Assembly (NCBI GenBank): GCA_026400565.1
Contig: JAPLOV010000167.1
Location: 1 to 43,642, forward strand
Source of the DNA: Hyphomicrobiales bacterium
Lineage (GTDB): Bacteria > Pseudomonadota > Alphaproteobacteria > Rhizobiales > Beijerinckiaceae
DNA length: 43,642 nucleotides
Direction of reading: 5' to 3'
How positions within the stretch are numbered: position 1 is the stretch's first letter; each line of letters opens with the position of its first letter. Below the pieces are notes generated by a model, which had not been told where the DNA came from, did not search any database, and saw only the letters and a program-made list of their open reading frames with translations. Of this stretch, positions 34,009 through 41,248 are shown piece after piece. The translations under genes were made by a program, and so were the position numbers.

Positions 34009-35244
34009 GCGCTGCGCACTGAACGGCGCAGCATCGAAGCTGGTCTTGCGGCCTCCGATCATGTCGGCAACGAGCGCAGCTGTCACCTGCGATTGCGTCA
34101 TACCCAGATGCCCGTGGCCGAAGGCATAGATGATGCGGGGCGAGGCACGCGATGGGCCGATCACGGGCAGCGAGTCAGGCAGGGATGGCCTGAAGCCCAT
34201 CCAGACCTCGCCGCTCTCGTAGGCTGGCAGCCCGCTGATGAAGCGGTTGCAGGTGTCATAGAGCGCCTTGGTGCGGGCATGGTTGGGCTTGGCTTTCAGG
34301 CCGCCGAACTCCACTGCGCCGCCGATGCGGATGCCGGAATCGAGGGCGTTGATGATGAAGCCATGGTCCTTGAAGGCGACAGGACGCGAGGTCAGGCCCG
34401 TCACGCCCTTGAAGCTGACATTGTAGCCGCGCTCCGTGTCGAGCGGGGTTTTGTCCCCAAGCCCGGCGGCGAGCGTGCGAGACCAGATGCCTGCGGCCAG
34501 CACAATGGCGTCGGCCTCGATCGCGCCGCCATCGGTCAGCACGGCGGGCTTGCCGTCGGCGGCGAGCGCCCTGACCGTGGCAGTGACCGAGGTGGCGCCT
34601 CGCGCCATGGCCGCTTCGAACAGCGCGGTGGTGAGCCAGAGCGGATCGGAGATGTGCGCGGAATCGGCGTGGAACAGCGCGCCGGCAAAGACATCGCGGA
34701 TGGCGGGCTCCATCTGGCGTGCCTCGTCGGGCGAGATCACGTCGATGGTGATGCCGACCTCACGCTGGCGGCGGGCCTCTGTGCGGGCCTTCTCCACGCT
34801 GGCCGGCGTGTCCAGCATGTACAGACCGCCCTTGCGATGGATGTGCTTTTCCAGGCCCAGGGTGCGGGAGCGGGCAAGCCAGGCGGGCAGGGCGCGGGTC
34901 TGAAGATCGATCAGTGCCCGTGTCGAGGCCTCCACCGCCGAAGGGCGCGAGGCCCAGAGGAAACGCGCCAGCCAGGGCAGCAGCGGCAGCAGATAGCCCG
35001 CGCGGATGGAGAGCGGGCCAAGTGGATCGAGCAGCATGCGCGGCGCTTCCAGCACGATCTTCGGGTGTGCCAGCGGCAGGATGTCGGCTGTGGCAATCCA
35101 GCCGGCATTGACGGCAGAGGGCGTGCCGCGCGCCCGCGCCGCGCTGCCATCGGGATCGATGAGCGTGATGGTGTGGCCCTCGTCGAGAAGGGCATGAGCG
35201 CAGGCCGTGCCCGTGATGCCGGCACCAATGATCAGGACATGCAT
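34003..35244 (-). CDS. FAD-dependent D-amino acid (D-hydroxyproline-type) oxidoreductase
   Basis: 413 aa from the ATG at 35244 (MHVLIIGAGITGTACAHALLDEGHTITLID); the frame is open to 35607 but the extension is not family-like. FAD motif GAGITG at 7–12; then PSAVNAGWIATADILPLAHP, the DadA-like region; C-terminal PVIGPSRASPRIIYAFGHGHLGMTQSQVTAALVADMI. Being upstream of a hydroxyproline epimerase-type gene in the same direction, the likely role is oxidation of cis-4-hydroxy-D-proline to the pyrroline carboxylate (HypO-like). This is inference from context; the enzyme is about as similar in layout to the 17.7–19.0 kb oxidase. Confidence 0.88.
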   Translation of the reverse strand: MHVLIIGAGITGTACAHALLDEGHTITLIDPDGSAARARGTPSAVNAGWIATADILPLAHPKIVLEAPRMLLDPLGPLSIRAGYLLPLLPWLARFLWASRPSAVEASTRALIDLQTRALPAWLARSRTLGLEKHIHRKGGLYMLDTPASVEKARTEARRQREVGITIDVISPDEARQMEPAIRDVFAGALFHADSAHISDPLWLTTALFEAAMARGATSVTATVRALAADGKPAVLTDGGAIEADAIVLAAGIWSRTLAAGLGDKTPLDTERGYNVSFKGVTGLTSRPVAFKDHGFIINALDSGIRIGGAVEFGGLKAKPNHARTKALYDTCNRFISGLPAYESGEVWMGFRPSLPDSLPVIGPSRASPRIIYAFGHGHLGMTQSQVTAALVADMIGGRKTSFDAAPFSAQRF

Positions 35245-35407
35245 GGGGGAGACATCTGAATGATCCAGTTCTGATCTGTCAGATAGGGCAGTCCTGTGCG
35301 CTCTGCCAATGCGTCCCAGGATGACGGCGCTGGCTTTTTCGCCGTGGCGGCCTACATGAGTGTGTGAAGGGTCGTCGTCTGCCGATGGCCAGAGCAGCAG
35401 AGTTTTC

Positions 35408-35935
35408 ATGACAGCCAGACCCAACTTCCCGGCGGAAGGCGGCCTTGCGCCGGCGCCGGTTCCCTCCGTTGCGTTCCGGCAAGCCATGGCCCAGGTGACG
35501 GCGTCGGTGCATGTGATCACGACGGCGCGTGACGGGCACAGGGCCGGGCTGACAGCCAGCGCCGTCACGTCCCTGTCCGATGCCCCGCCGATGATGCTGG
35601 TCTGCATCCATCATGACAGCAACACGCTGGCTCAGATTGAGGCCAATGGCCTGTTTTGCATCAACACGCTCTCCGGCGATGACCAAGCCGTGGCGGAAAT
35701 TTTTGCCGGCCGCAAGGGTCTTGAGGGTGAGGCACGCTTCGGCGTGGGGAACTGGACCATCGCCGTCACCGGCGCGCCCGTGCTCGCGTCCGCGCTGAAC
35801 AGCTTTGACTGCCGGCTGGTGGATGTGCGCACCATGGCGACACACCGCATCGTCATCGGCGAGGTACTGGCGCTTGGCGGCTCGCAGGATGGACCGGGCC
35901 TGATCTATCGCAACCGGCGCTTCGGCACGTTCTGA
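35408..35935 (+). CDS. Flavin reductase family protein
   Basis: 175 aa from the ATG at 35408. FMN-binding split barrel of the HpaC/RutF type: FRQAMAQVTASVHVITTARDGHRAGLTASAVTSLSDAPPMMLVCIHHDSNTLAQIEANGLFCINTLS, then a C-terminal LIYRNRRFGTF. Expected to reduce FMN/FAD with NAD(P)H for a two-component monooxygenase. It is the only plus-strand gene inside the minus-strand catabolic cluster, diverging from the FAD oxidase (about 160 bp) and converging with the aconitase X small subunit. No oxygenase partner is visible nearby. Confidence 0.9.
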   Translation: MTARPNFPAEGGLAPAPVPSVAFRQAMAQVTASVHVITTARDGHRAGLTASAVTSLSDAPPMMLVCIHHDSNTLAQIEANGLFCINTLSGDDQAVAEIFAGRKGLEGEARFGVGNWTIAVTGAPVLASALNSFDCRLVDVRTMATHRIVIGEVLALGGSQDGPGLIYRNRRFGTF

Positions 35936-35953
35936 GGGCAAGGGCCTTGCCGA

Positions 35954-36397
35954 TCAGGCCGGCGGGGCGTCAGGTCGCGCTGGTGTGATGCGCCCTTGTG
36001 CATCAATGGTGATCTGGCCTGTGAGCCGCGACTGGACCGCCCTGTCGAGTTTCAGCGCCATCGGGGTCTGCCAGCCCATCTCGCGCGCCACGATCAGGCC
36101 AAGCAGCAGGATGGCATCGGGTTCGTGCAGGATGATCGCAGCCGGGGCCAATCCCGTGCGCACCAGTTCCAGCAGCACGGCGGAGGCCGACGACGAGCCG
36201 ATCGTGCCGGGCAGGGCCAGCACCTTGCCAGCGATGTTGCGGCCACGATCAGGGTGGCGTGCATCGATGACAGCGGCGGTGAAGGGATAGATGCCGCCCC
36301 AGAAGCTGATCGGAGCCGCCAGAACCAGGGCTTCCCCGTTTGTTGCAGGACCGGGTATCAGGATCTCGGCCTGCAAGGCCTGCACGACGACCGGCAT
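35954..36397 (-). CDS. Aconitase X swivel domain (small subunit)
   Basis: 147 aa, ATG at 36397 overlapping the large-subunit stop by one base (TGATG). The sequence QAEILIPGPATNGEALVLAAPISFWGGI...GRNIAGKVLALPGTIGSSSASAVLLELVRTGLAPAAIILHEPDAILLLGLIVA is the DUF126/AcnX swivel domain, with the conserved PGTIGSSSAS active-site loop. It must associate with the catalytic subunit encoded just upstream. Two-polypeptide aconitase X enzymes in bacteria have been shown to dehydrate cis-3-hydroxy-L-proline; archaeal forms act on phosphomevalonate. Bacterial context and neighbours favour the hydroxyproline role. Confidence 0.9.
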   Translation of the reverse strand: MPVVVQALQAEILIPGPATNGEALVLAAPISFWGGIYPFTAAVIDARHPDRGRNIAGKVLALPGTIGSSSASAVLLELVRTGLAPAAIILHEPDAILLLGLIVAREMGWQTPMALKLDRAVQSRLTGQITIDAQGRITPARPDAPPA

Positions 36398-37656
36398 CAG
36401 ATGACTCCGCTTTCGGCCATGATGGGGCGGCCGGTGACTGCGCTTTCCAGACAATCGGCCATTGAACCGTAGACCACGCCGTAGCCGGTGTTGCCGGGCG
36501 CATAATGGGCGAACTTGCCCGAGTTGGTCATCAGCACGCCGTCGATGGCGGGCAGGATCGGCGTGACCACCACGCAAGTGTCCGCCACGATGATGACATT
36601 GAGTCTTTCCAGCGCCTTGCGCAAACCTGTTCGATCAGCCTCTCGCACCACATGCCGGCCCGTGCAGGCGTAGATCGGCACGCGCGCAGTCCTGCCGGCC
36701 AGAAGCTGAGAAACTGATTCAAGTTCTTCGAGCGACAGGTGAGGGCTGCCGATGGCGACCGCATCGATGCGGGTCGCGCCGGCTGCCGTGGAGAGGCCCG
36801 CCTGCGCTGCACGGATCATCGCGGGTGTGACCATGATGGTGCCGGTGAGCGGGCCGGTATCGGCACCGCCGGTCGCCGTGGCGAGGTCCGGCGCTTCGGG
36901 CGTGATGCCGACGATGTGGAACAGGCCGACGCCGCCTGCCGAGGCTGCCGCGGCGCCGAACGCCTTGAGCCGATCCTCGGAGACAGGGCCGGCGACACCG
37001 CTGACCACGCCGATGGCGGTGCCGAGCTCGCGGCCGAACAAGGTGCCGAGCACGGGCCAGGCCCAGTCGCTGGCGAGCCAGACCGGGTCGATGGCCGCAA
37101 TATCGAACACGACCGTCGCGCGCCGGTTCTCGGGCCGGTGCAGGCCGCAATCGGGCGCACGTCCGGTGATGGCGCAGGCAATGTCGAGGTAGTCGCCATA
37201 GCGATTTGTGCGCGCGCCGAGCACCGAGTTGCAGAAGGCGACGGCGTTGCTCTCGCCCCAGGCCACATCGGTGCCCAGTGTCGGGCGGTGTCCAGCCTGA
37301 TAGGGTGCGCAGGTCCAGGTGCGCTCGCAGCCCATGGCCTCGTAGGCCAGCATGAGCCGCTTGGCCATGTCACGGTCCGAGCCCGTCAGCCGGCTTTTGG
37401 AGCAGCCCATGAGATCGAGCGCGCCGACGTTGAGCGTGGCACGGATGGCTGTTCTGGCGCCCAGACGGACCAGTTCCTCTGCGAAGAGCGTGCCGGCATC
37501 GCCGTGGTAGAGCGCGCCGTCGATATGGGCCGACGCGACCGGGATCAGGCGCGGGGCGCCAAGCAGGCGTGCGCTCTCGGCAACGATGCGCATGGCCATG
37601 GCACTGCCGTCTGTGCCGGCGGCGATCAGGCGTTCCTCATCTGACAGGGTTGTCAT
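36397..37656 (-). CDS. Aconitase X catalytic domain (large subunit)
   Basis: 419 aa, DUF521 family: MTTLSDEERLIAAGTDGSAMAMRIVAESARLLGAPRLIPVASAHIDGALYHGD, TLNVGALDLMGCSKS (Cys85), TCAPYQAG, GESNAVAFCNSVLGARTNRYGDYLDIACAITGRAPDCGLH, and the ending FAHYAPGNTGYGVVYGSMADCLESAVTGR. Several conserved Cys fit the metal/Fe-S-binding site of the AcnX family. It overlaps the PcaB-like lyase stop by 4 bases (ATGA) and the small subunit by one, so three genes form one tight operon. Reaction inferred: dehydration of a cyclic hydroxy-imino acid. Confidence 0.92.
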   Translation of the reverse strand: MTTLSDEERLIAAGTDGSAMAMRIVAESARLLGAPRLIPVASAHIDGALYHGDAGTLFAEELVRLGARTAIRATLNVGALDLMGCSKSRLTGSDRDMAKRLMLAYEAMGCERTWTCAPYQAGHRPTLGTDVAWGESNAVAFCNSVLGARTNRYGDYLDIACAITGRAPDCGLHRPENRRATVVFDIAAIDPVWLASDWAWPVLGTLFGRELGTAIGVVSGVAGPVSEDRLKAFGAAAASAGGVGLFHIVGITPEAPDLATATGGADTGPLTGTIMVTPAMIRAAQAGLSTAAGATRIDAVAIGSPHLSLEELESVSQLLAGRTARVPIYACTGRHVVREADRTGLRKALERLNVIIVADTCVVVTPILPAIDGVLMTNSGKFAHYAPGNTGYGVVYGSMADCLESAVTGRPIMAESGVI

Positions 37657-39035
37657 GCTGCCGATCCATCCTTGCTGCGTGTCTGCGCGGCCAGCGCCGC
37701 ATCGACGAAGGCCCCTGCCGAGCCAAGATATGATGTCGGGTCGAACAGGGCCTCGACCTGCTGCGGGGACAGATGTGCCATGATGGCAGCATCGGCCAGC
37801 ACGGCGTCACGCAGGTGCGTGTCGTCTGCGCGTGCCCGCTTGCAGGCAGCCTCGATGCGGTGATGGGCCTCAAGGCGGCCCAAGCCGGCCCCCAGCGCCA
37901 TCATCACGGCTTCGGCCATGATCAGGCCCCGGGTCCGGTCAAGATTGGCGCGCATCCGGTCTGGCCGGACATCCAGCCCCTCGGCCAGCGTGACGGCGGC
38001 CTTGAGCGCGCCGCTGGTGACCTTCAGCAATTCGGGCAAGGTGCGCCATTCGGCATGGCCGGAGCCGGCAGCGCGCTCATGCTCGTGCATCTGCGCCGAC
38101 AGGATGGTACTGACCAGACCGGGAGCTGCCGTGCCCGCGCCGACCATCACCGATGCGAGCACCGGGTTGCGCTTGTGGGGCATGGTCGATGAGCCGCCGC
38201 GTCCGGCCGCTGCGGGCTCGAAGGCTTCCTCGAGATCGGTCTGCATCATCAGGACAATGTCACGGCCGATCTTGCCAAGCGTGCCGCACAGCAGGCCGCA
38301 GACAGTCGCGATCTCGCCGACGCGGTCGCGCGCGGTGTGCCATGGCGTACCGGCAAGGCCAAGCCCAAGTTCGCTGGCAAGACGCTCGGCCACCGCGCCG
38401 CCCCTCTCACCCAGCGAGGCGAGCGTGCCGGCAGCCCCGCCAAACTGGAGGCAGAGGACACGCGGAGCGATCTGTGCGAGTCGCTCCCGGTGCCGCAACA
38501 CAGCAGTCAGCCAGCCAGCGGCCTTGAGCCCGAAGGTGGTGGGAAGCGCATGCTGCATCACGGTGCGCGCCACCATCGGCGTGTCGCGATGCTGGCGGGC
38601 CAGTCCGGCCAGCGCATCGGCCAATGAAGCAAGCTCCGCTTCGAACAATGCAGCGATGTCGCGCCATTGCAGCACCAGCGCGGTGTCCATCACATCCTGC
38701 GTGGTGGCGCCCCAATGCACGTAGGGCTGCCCCTGTGCCTCGGTGCGGGCCGTCAGCAACGTCACCAGCGGGATCACCGGCGAGCCGGCCTTCGCGGTGC
38801 CGGCGGCGATTGCGGCGGCCAATTCGTCAAGCTCGGCGGCATGCAGCGTTTCGACGGCGCGGCTGATCGCCAGGCCAGCCTTGGCCGGAATGACGCCAAC
38901 AGCCGCTTCGGCCCGCGCCAGCGCTCCCTCGAAGACCAGCATGCGCTGGACATAGCCTGCATCGGAGAGGATCGCCGCCACCGCCTCATCGACCATCAAC
39001 GGGTCGAACAAGCGGGCTGCATGCGATGGCAACAT
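37653..39035 (-). CDS. Fumarase/aspartase-superfamily lyase, PcaB-like
   Basis: 460 aa from the ATG at 39035 (MLPSHAARLFDPLMVDEAVAAILSDAGYVQRMLVFEGALARAEA). Superfamily signature GGSSTMPHKRNPVLASVM, plus GATTQDVMDTALVLQWRD and ARTVMQHALPTTFGLKAAGW, closest in pattern to 3-carboxy-cis,cis-muconate cycloisomerase (PcaB). None of the other protocatechuate genes is present, and the gene is the first of an operon with both aconitase X subunits (4-bp overlap). So the PcaB name describes ancestry, not proven substrate; it could be a C-N or C-O lyase acting in the same pathway as AcnX. Clearly distinct from purB at 21 kb. Confidence 0.85.
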   Translation of the reverse strand: MLPSHAARLFDPLMVDEAVAAILSDAGYVQRMLVFEGALARAEAAVGVIPAKAGLAISRAVETLHAAELDELAAAIAAGTAKAGSPVIPLVTLLTARTEAQGQPYVHWGATTQDVMDTALVLQWRDIAALFEAELASLADALAGLARQHRDTPMVARTVMQHALPTTFGLKAAGWLTAVLRHRERLAQIAPRVLCLQFGGAAGTLASLGERGGAVAERLASELGLGLAGTPWHTARDRVGEIATVCGLLCGTLGKIGRDIVLMMQTDLEEAFEPAAAGRGGSSTMPHKRNPVLASVMVGAGTAAPGLVSTILSAQMHEHERAAGSGHAEWRTLPELLKVTSGALKAAVTLAEGLDVRPDRMRANLDRTRGLIMAEAVMMALGAGLGRLEAHHRIEAACKRARADDTHLRDAVLADAAIMAHLSPQQVEALFDPTSYLGSAGAFVDAALAAQTRSKDGSAA

Positions 39036-39180
39036 GGTGATTGACCTTTGTTCCCACTTGTCAGCGCGGGCTGTTTGTCCTGAATAGCATTCTATCCAGG
39101 ATCGTGTCCTGATCTGGATAGCGGCCTGCATGGCTCTGCCGCAAGAGCCAGCGAGGCCAGCACAGGGGGAGATGCCGACC

Positions 39181-39630
39181 ATGGCGATGAAAATGCACGG
39201 TGAAGTCACCCTTCCGGCCAGCCGCGAAGTGGTCTGGGCCAAGCTCAACGATCCCGAGGTCCTGAAAGCCTGCATTCCGGGCTGCGAGGAACTGACCAAG
39301 GATGACGACACCCATTTCTCTGCCGTGGCCAAGATCAAGCTTGGCCCGGTGAAGGCTACCTTCAAGGGCAAGGTGGCGCTGTCCGATCTCGATCCGCCGA
39401 ACGGCTACACGATCAGCGGGGAAGGCGAGGGGGGCATTGCCGGCTTCGCCAAGGGCGGGGCCAAGGTAGCGCTCTCCGATGCGGAGGGCGGCGGTACCGT
39501 GCTGCGCTACGATGTGGATGCGCAGGTTGGCGGCAAGATCATGCAACTCGGCTCGCGCCTTATCGATTCCGTTGCCAAGAAATACGCGGACGAGTTCTTC
39601 GCCAAGTTCGCACTCGCCGTCGCTGGTTGA
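39181..39630 (+). CDS. coxG: CoxG family protein (SRPBCC fold)
   Basis: 149 aa from the ATG at 39181, which has GGGGGAG about 8 bases upstream (earlier in-frame ATGs at 39130 and 39172 are less well placed). Sequence: MHGEVTLPASREVVWAKLNDPEVLKACIPGCEELTKDDDTHFSAVAKIKLGPVKATFKGKVAL, then GEGEGGIAGFAKGGAKVAL, the CoxG/SRPBCC pattern. CoxG is thought to anchor or mature CO dehydrogenase-type hydroxylases at the membrane. This copy lacks the long hydrophobic C-terminal helix of O. carboxidovorans CoxG. It lies 1 kb before coxS and is separated from it by a minus-strand gene. Confidence 0.9.
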   Translation: MAMKMHGEVTLPASREVVWAKLNDPEVLKACIPGCEELTKDDDTHFSAVAKIKLGPVKATFKGKVALSDLDPPNGYTISGEGEGGIAGFAKGGAKVALSDAEGGGTVLRYDVDAQVGGKIMQLGSRLIDSVAKKYADEFFAKFALAVAG

Positions 39631-39636
39631 TTGCGC

Positions 39637-39661
39637 GAGGCCGCCTGGTTCGCGCGGCCTC
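39637..39661. terminator. GC-rich hairpin between convergent coxG and secreted-protein gene
   Basis: GAGGCCGC (39637–39644) pairs perfectly with GCGGCCTC (39654–39661) across a 9-base loop. It lies at the junction of two convergent genes and overlaps the stop of the minus-strand one. No T-run, so a weak bidirectional terminator at best. Confidence 0.45.
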
Positions 39662-40091
39662 AGTTCTTGCTGAACAGGGCGCTGGCCTTTTCCCTGCGGT
39701 TGTTCTCGTAGGCACCTTGCGCGTTGGCCGGGCCGACCTTCGTCAGGGTCAGCGAGAAATCGGGACCGCTCATGCTGGCCACGGTCGGGGTGATGCTGCT
39801 TGCCGTGATCGTCAGCGGCTGGCCCAGCAAGGCAACGCCCGCCACCTTGTCGCCGCTGATCGTGACGACGATGTCGGAACGGGCACCGAACGCGCCGCTC
39901 CAGGAGCCATTCCAGGAGGGTGCTGCCGCGGCTGTCGGGCCGGCTGCCGGCAAGGACAGGGTTGGCTTGGAAGATGGTGCTGTCGCCGTTGGCGGCGTTG
40001 CTCCGGGCGGAGGCGGCTTTGTCTGTGCCGAAACGGGCAGCACAGCAAGGCCAAGTGCAGCACCAAGAAGCAGAACGAGTCGCGATATCAT
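39660..40091 (-). CDS. Small secreted protein with Pro/Ala/Thr-rich linker
   Basis: 143 aa. An excellent ribosome site (AGGAGGT, 8 bases before the ATG at 40091) fixes the start. Residues 1–22 are a Sec signal ending VSA before Gln23. Residues about 24–55 are Pro/Ala/Thr/Ser-rich, followed by a compact domain of about 75 residues: SWNGSWSGAFGARSDIVVTISGDKVAGVALLGQPLTITASSIT...SGPDFSLTLTKVG. The W-x-G-x-W-x-G start and short beta strands resemble small lipocalin-like or beta-sandwich domains. No named family identified. It lies between coxG and coxS but in the opposite direction, so a link to CODH is doubtful. Confidence 0.72.
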   Translation of the reverse strand: MISRLVLLLGAALGLAVLPVSAQTKPPPPGATPPTATAPSSKPTLSLPAAGPTAAAAPSWNGSWSGAFGARSDIVVTISGDKVAGVALLGQPLTITASSITPTVASMSGPDFSLTLTKVGPANAQGAYENNRREKASALFSKN

Positions 40092-40606
40092 GTGTGACGA
40101 CCTCCTAAGTGCAGCGGCGTTAGCAAACCCGTTCAGGCTTTGCCAGTGCTGCTGGCATAGAACAGGGTTGTTGCCATCGTGCTGCAATATCTTGTCATGA
40201 CGAGATTGAGCCGGTAGCGGGCCTGTTCTTGCCGTGATTTTGCAGCTTGGACATTCACACGGCCGTGGGCAGATGCCTGCTAGGCCGTGATCGGCCTGAT
40301 GCAGACAAACCGGCGAGGCGGGTGCTATGCAGTCGATAAAAAATGACGGAATTGTCAAAAAATGGTCCGGATTCAGCCTATTTTTTATTTAGGTAACTGA
40401 CTTGACGCGAGAAACAGGCCGGTTACGTTAGTTTTTGAAGAGGTCCAGAGTGCATTGCGGTGCAGGGCTGGATGTCTCGGCACCAATGCGCCGGGGCATG
40501 GCTGCAAAGACCAGGGCAGTGCGGTGGCGCGCAGGTCCCGGCCGGCAGAAAAATGACCGCGCGCGCTATGGTGCGACGTTTGCGGCCTGGAGGAGGAGAG
40601 CACATC
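40092..40606. other. 515-bp non-coding region upstream of coxS
   Basis: No supported gene. Bases about 40330–40440 are strongly A/T-rich and contain the TGACGGAATTGTCA palindrome at 40344, a long T-run (ATTTTTTATTT at 40380), and a sigma70-like pair: TTGACG (40402–40407) with a 16-bp spacer to TACGTT (40424–40429). This is the likely cox promoter. The mRNA leader would be about 170 bases, with AGGAGGAGAG just before the coxS ATG. Confidence 0.5.
40344..40357. promoter_or_regulatory. Palindromic operator candidate upstream of coxS
   Basis: TGACGGAATTGTCA is a dyad with TGAC/GTCA arms and a central 6-bp spacer, flanked on both sides by A-runs (AAAAAA before, AAAAAA after). It lies 45 bp upstream of the putative TTGACG -35 element, where a GntR- or LysR-type activator could bind. 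Identity of the regulator is unknown. Confidence 0.4.
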
Positions 40607-41110
40607 ATGGCCACCGTCTCGATGACGGTGAACGGCAAAGCCGTCACTGCAGATATCGATCCCAGGACCCTTCTGGTCCAGTTCATCCGCGAAAACCAGC
40701 TTCTGACCGGCACCCATGTGGGCTGCGACACCAGCCAGTGCGGTGCCTGCGTGGTCCACATCGACGGCAAGGCCGTCAAGGCGTGCACGACGCTTGCCCT
40801 GCAATGCCAGGGAGCCAACGTCGTCACCATCGAGGGCATTGCTGCTGCCGATGGCACCTTGCACCCGATGCAGGAGGCCTTCCGCGAGCATCACGGCCTG
40901 CAATGCGGCTTCTGCACGCCGGGGATGATCATGTCGGCAATCGACATCGTCAACCGCAAGGGCAATGACCTCGACGAGCACACGATCCGCGAGGAGCTTG
41001 AGGGCAACATCTGCCGTTGCACCGGCTACCACAACATCGTCCGTGCCGTTGACGCCGGAGCCAAAGCCATGGCTGGACCGGCCAAGCCGATGAAGCACGC
41101 CGCCGAGTAA
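40607..41110 (+). CDS. coxS: Xanthine oxidase-family [2Fe-2S] subunit, CoxS-like
   Basis: 167 aa from the ATG at 40607 with a strong GGAGGAGG site upstream. Plant-type [2Fe-2S] motif C40-x4-C45-x2-C48 ... C60 ([14 protein letters not shown]) and the second cluster C100-x2-C103 ... C136-x-C138 ([22 protein letters not shown]). All eight ligands are intact. It passes electrons from the Mo site in CoxL to FAD in CoxM. The order S then L fits form II (S-L-M) rather than form I (M-S-L) operons. CoxM would lie after the window. Electron flow and substrate are inferred from family. Confidence 0.95.
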   Translation: MATVSMTVNGKAVTADIDPRTLLVQFIRENQLLTGTHVGCDTSQCGACVVHIDGKAVKACTTLALQCQGANVVTIEGIAAADGTLHPMQEAFREHHGLQCGFCTPGMIMSAIDIVNRKGNDLDEHTIREELEGNICRCTGYHNIVRAVDAGAKAMAGPAKPMKHAAE

Positions 41111-41111
41111 A

Positions 41112-41220
41112 GGCAGCCGGCAGTCGGCAATCGGCGGGGAAAGGCCGGCTCACGCGCCGCGCCCATCACCATCCGACCGTCGCGATTGCCTTCCGGCTGC
41201 CCGCTGCCGATTGCCGACTG
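41112..41220. repeat. Inverted repeats in the coxS–coxL gap
   Basis: GGCAGCCGG (41112–41120) followed by CAGTCGGCAATCGGC (41121–41135) is matched downstream by CCGGCTGCC (41193–41201) and GCCGATTGCCGACTG (41206–41220). Each pair is perfectly complementary. The 15-bp arms are 70 bp apart; the order of the pairs would not nest, so either one long stem or alternative pairing forms. The style is that of an intergenic palindromic element. Confidence 0.8.
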
Positions 41221-41248
41221 TCCATCACAGCATTCGAGAGAGATCATC

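Noticed and set aside
33751-35259. 502-aa plus-strand open frame opposite the FAD oxidase
   Set aside because: The minus strand encodes a full FAD enzyme with clear motifs; the plus frame has no recognisable domain.
36739-37644. 301-aa plus-strand open frame opposite aconitase X
   Set aside because: Shadow of the large subunit, which has all family motifs on the minus strand.
37653-39035. Annotation of the lyase as part of a protocatechuate pathway
   Set aside because: No pcaD, pcaC, pcaGH or pcaQ nearby, and the gene is coupled to aconitase X instead.
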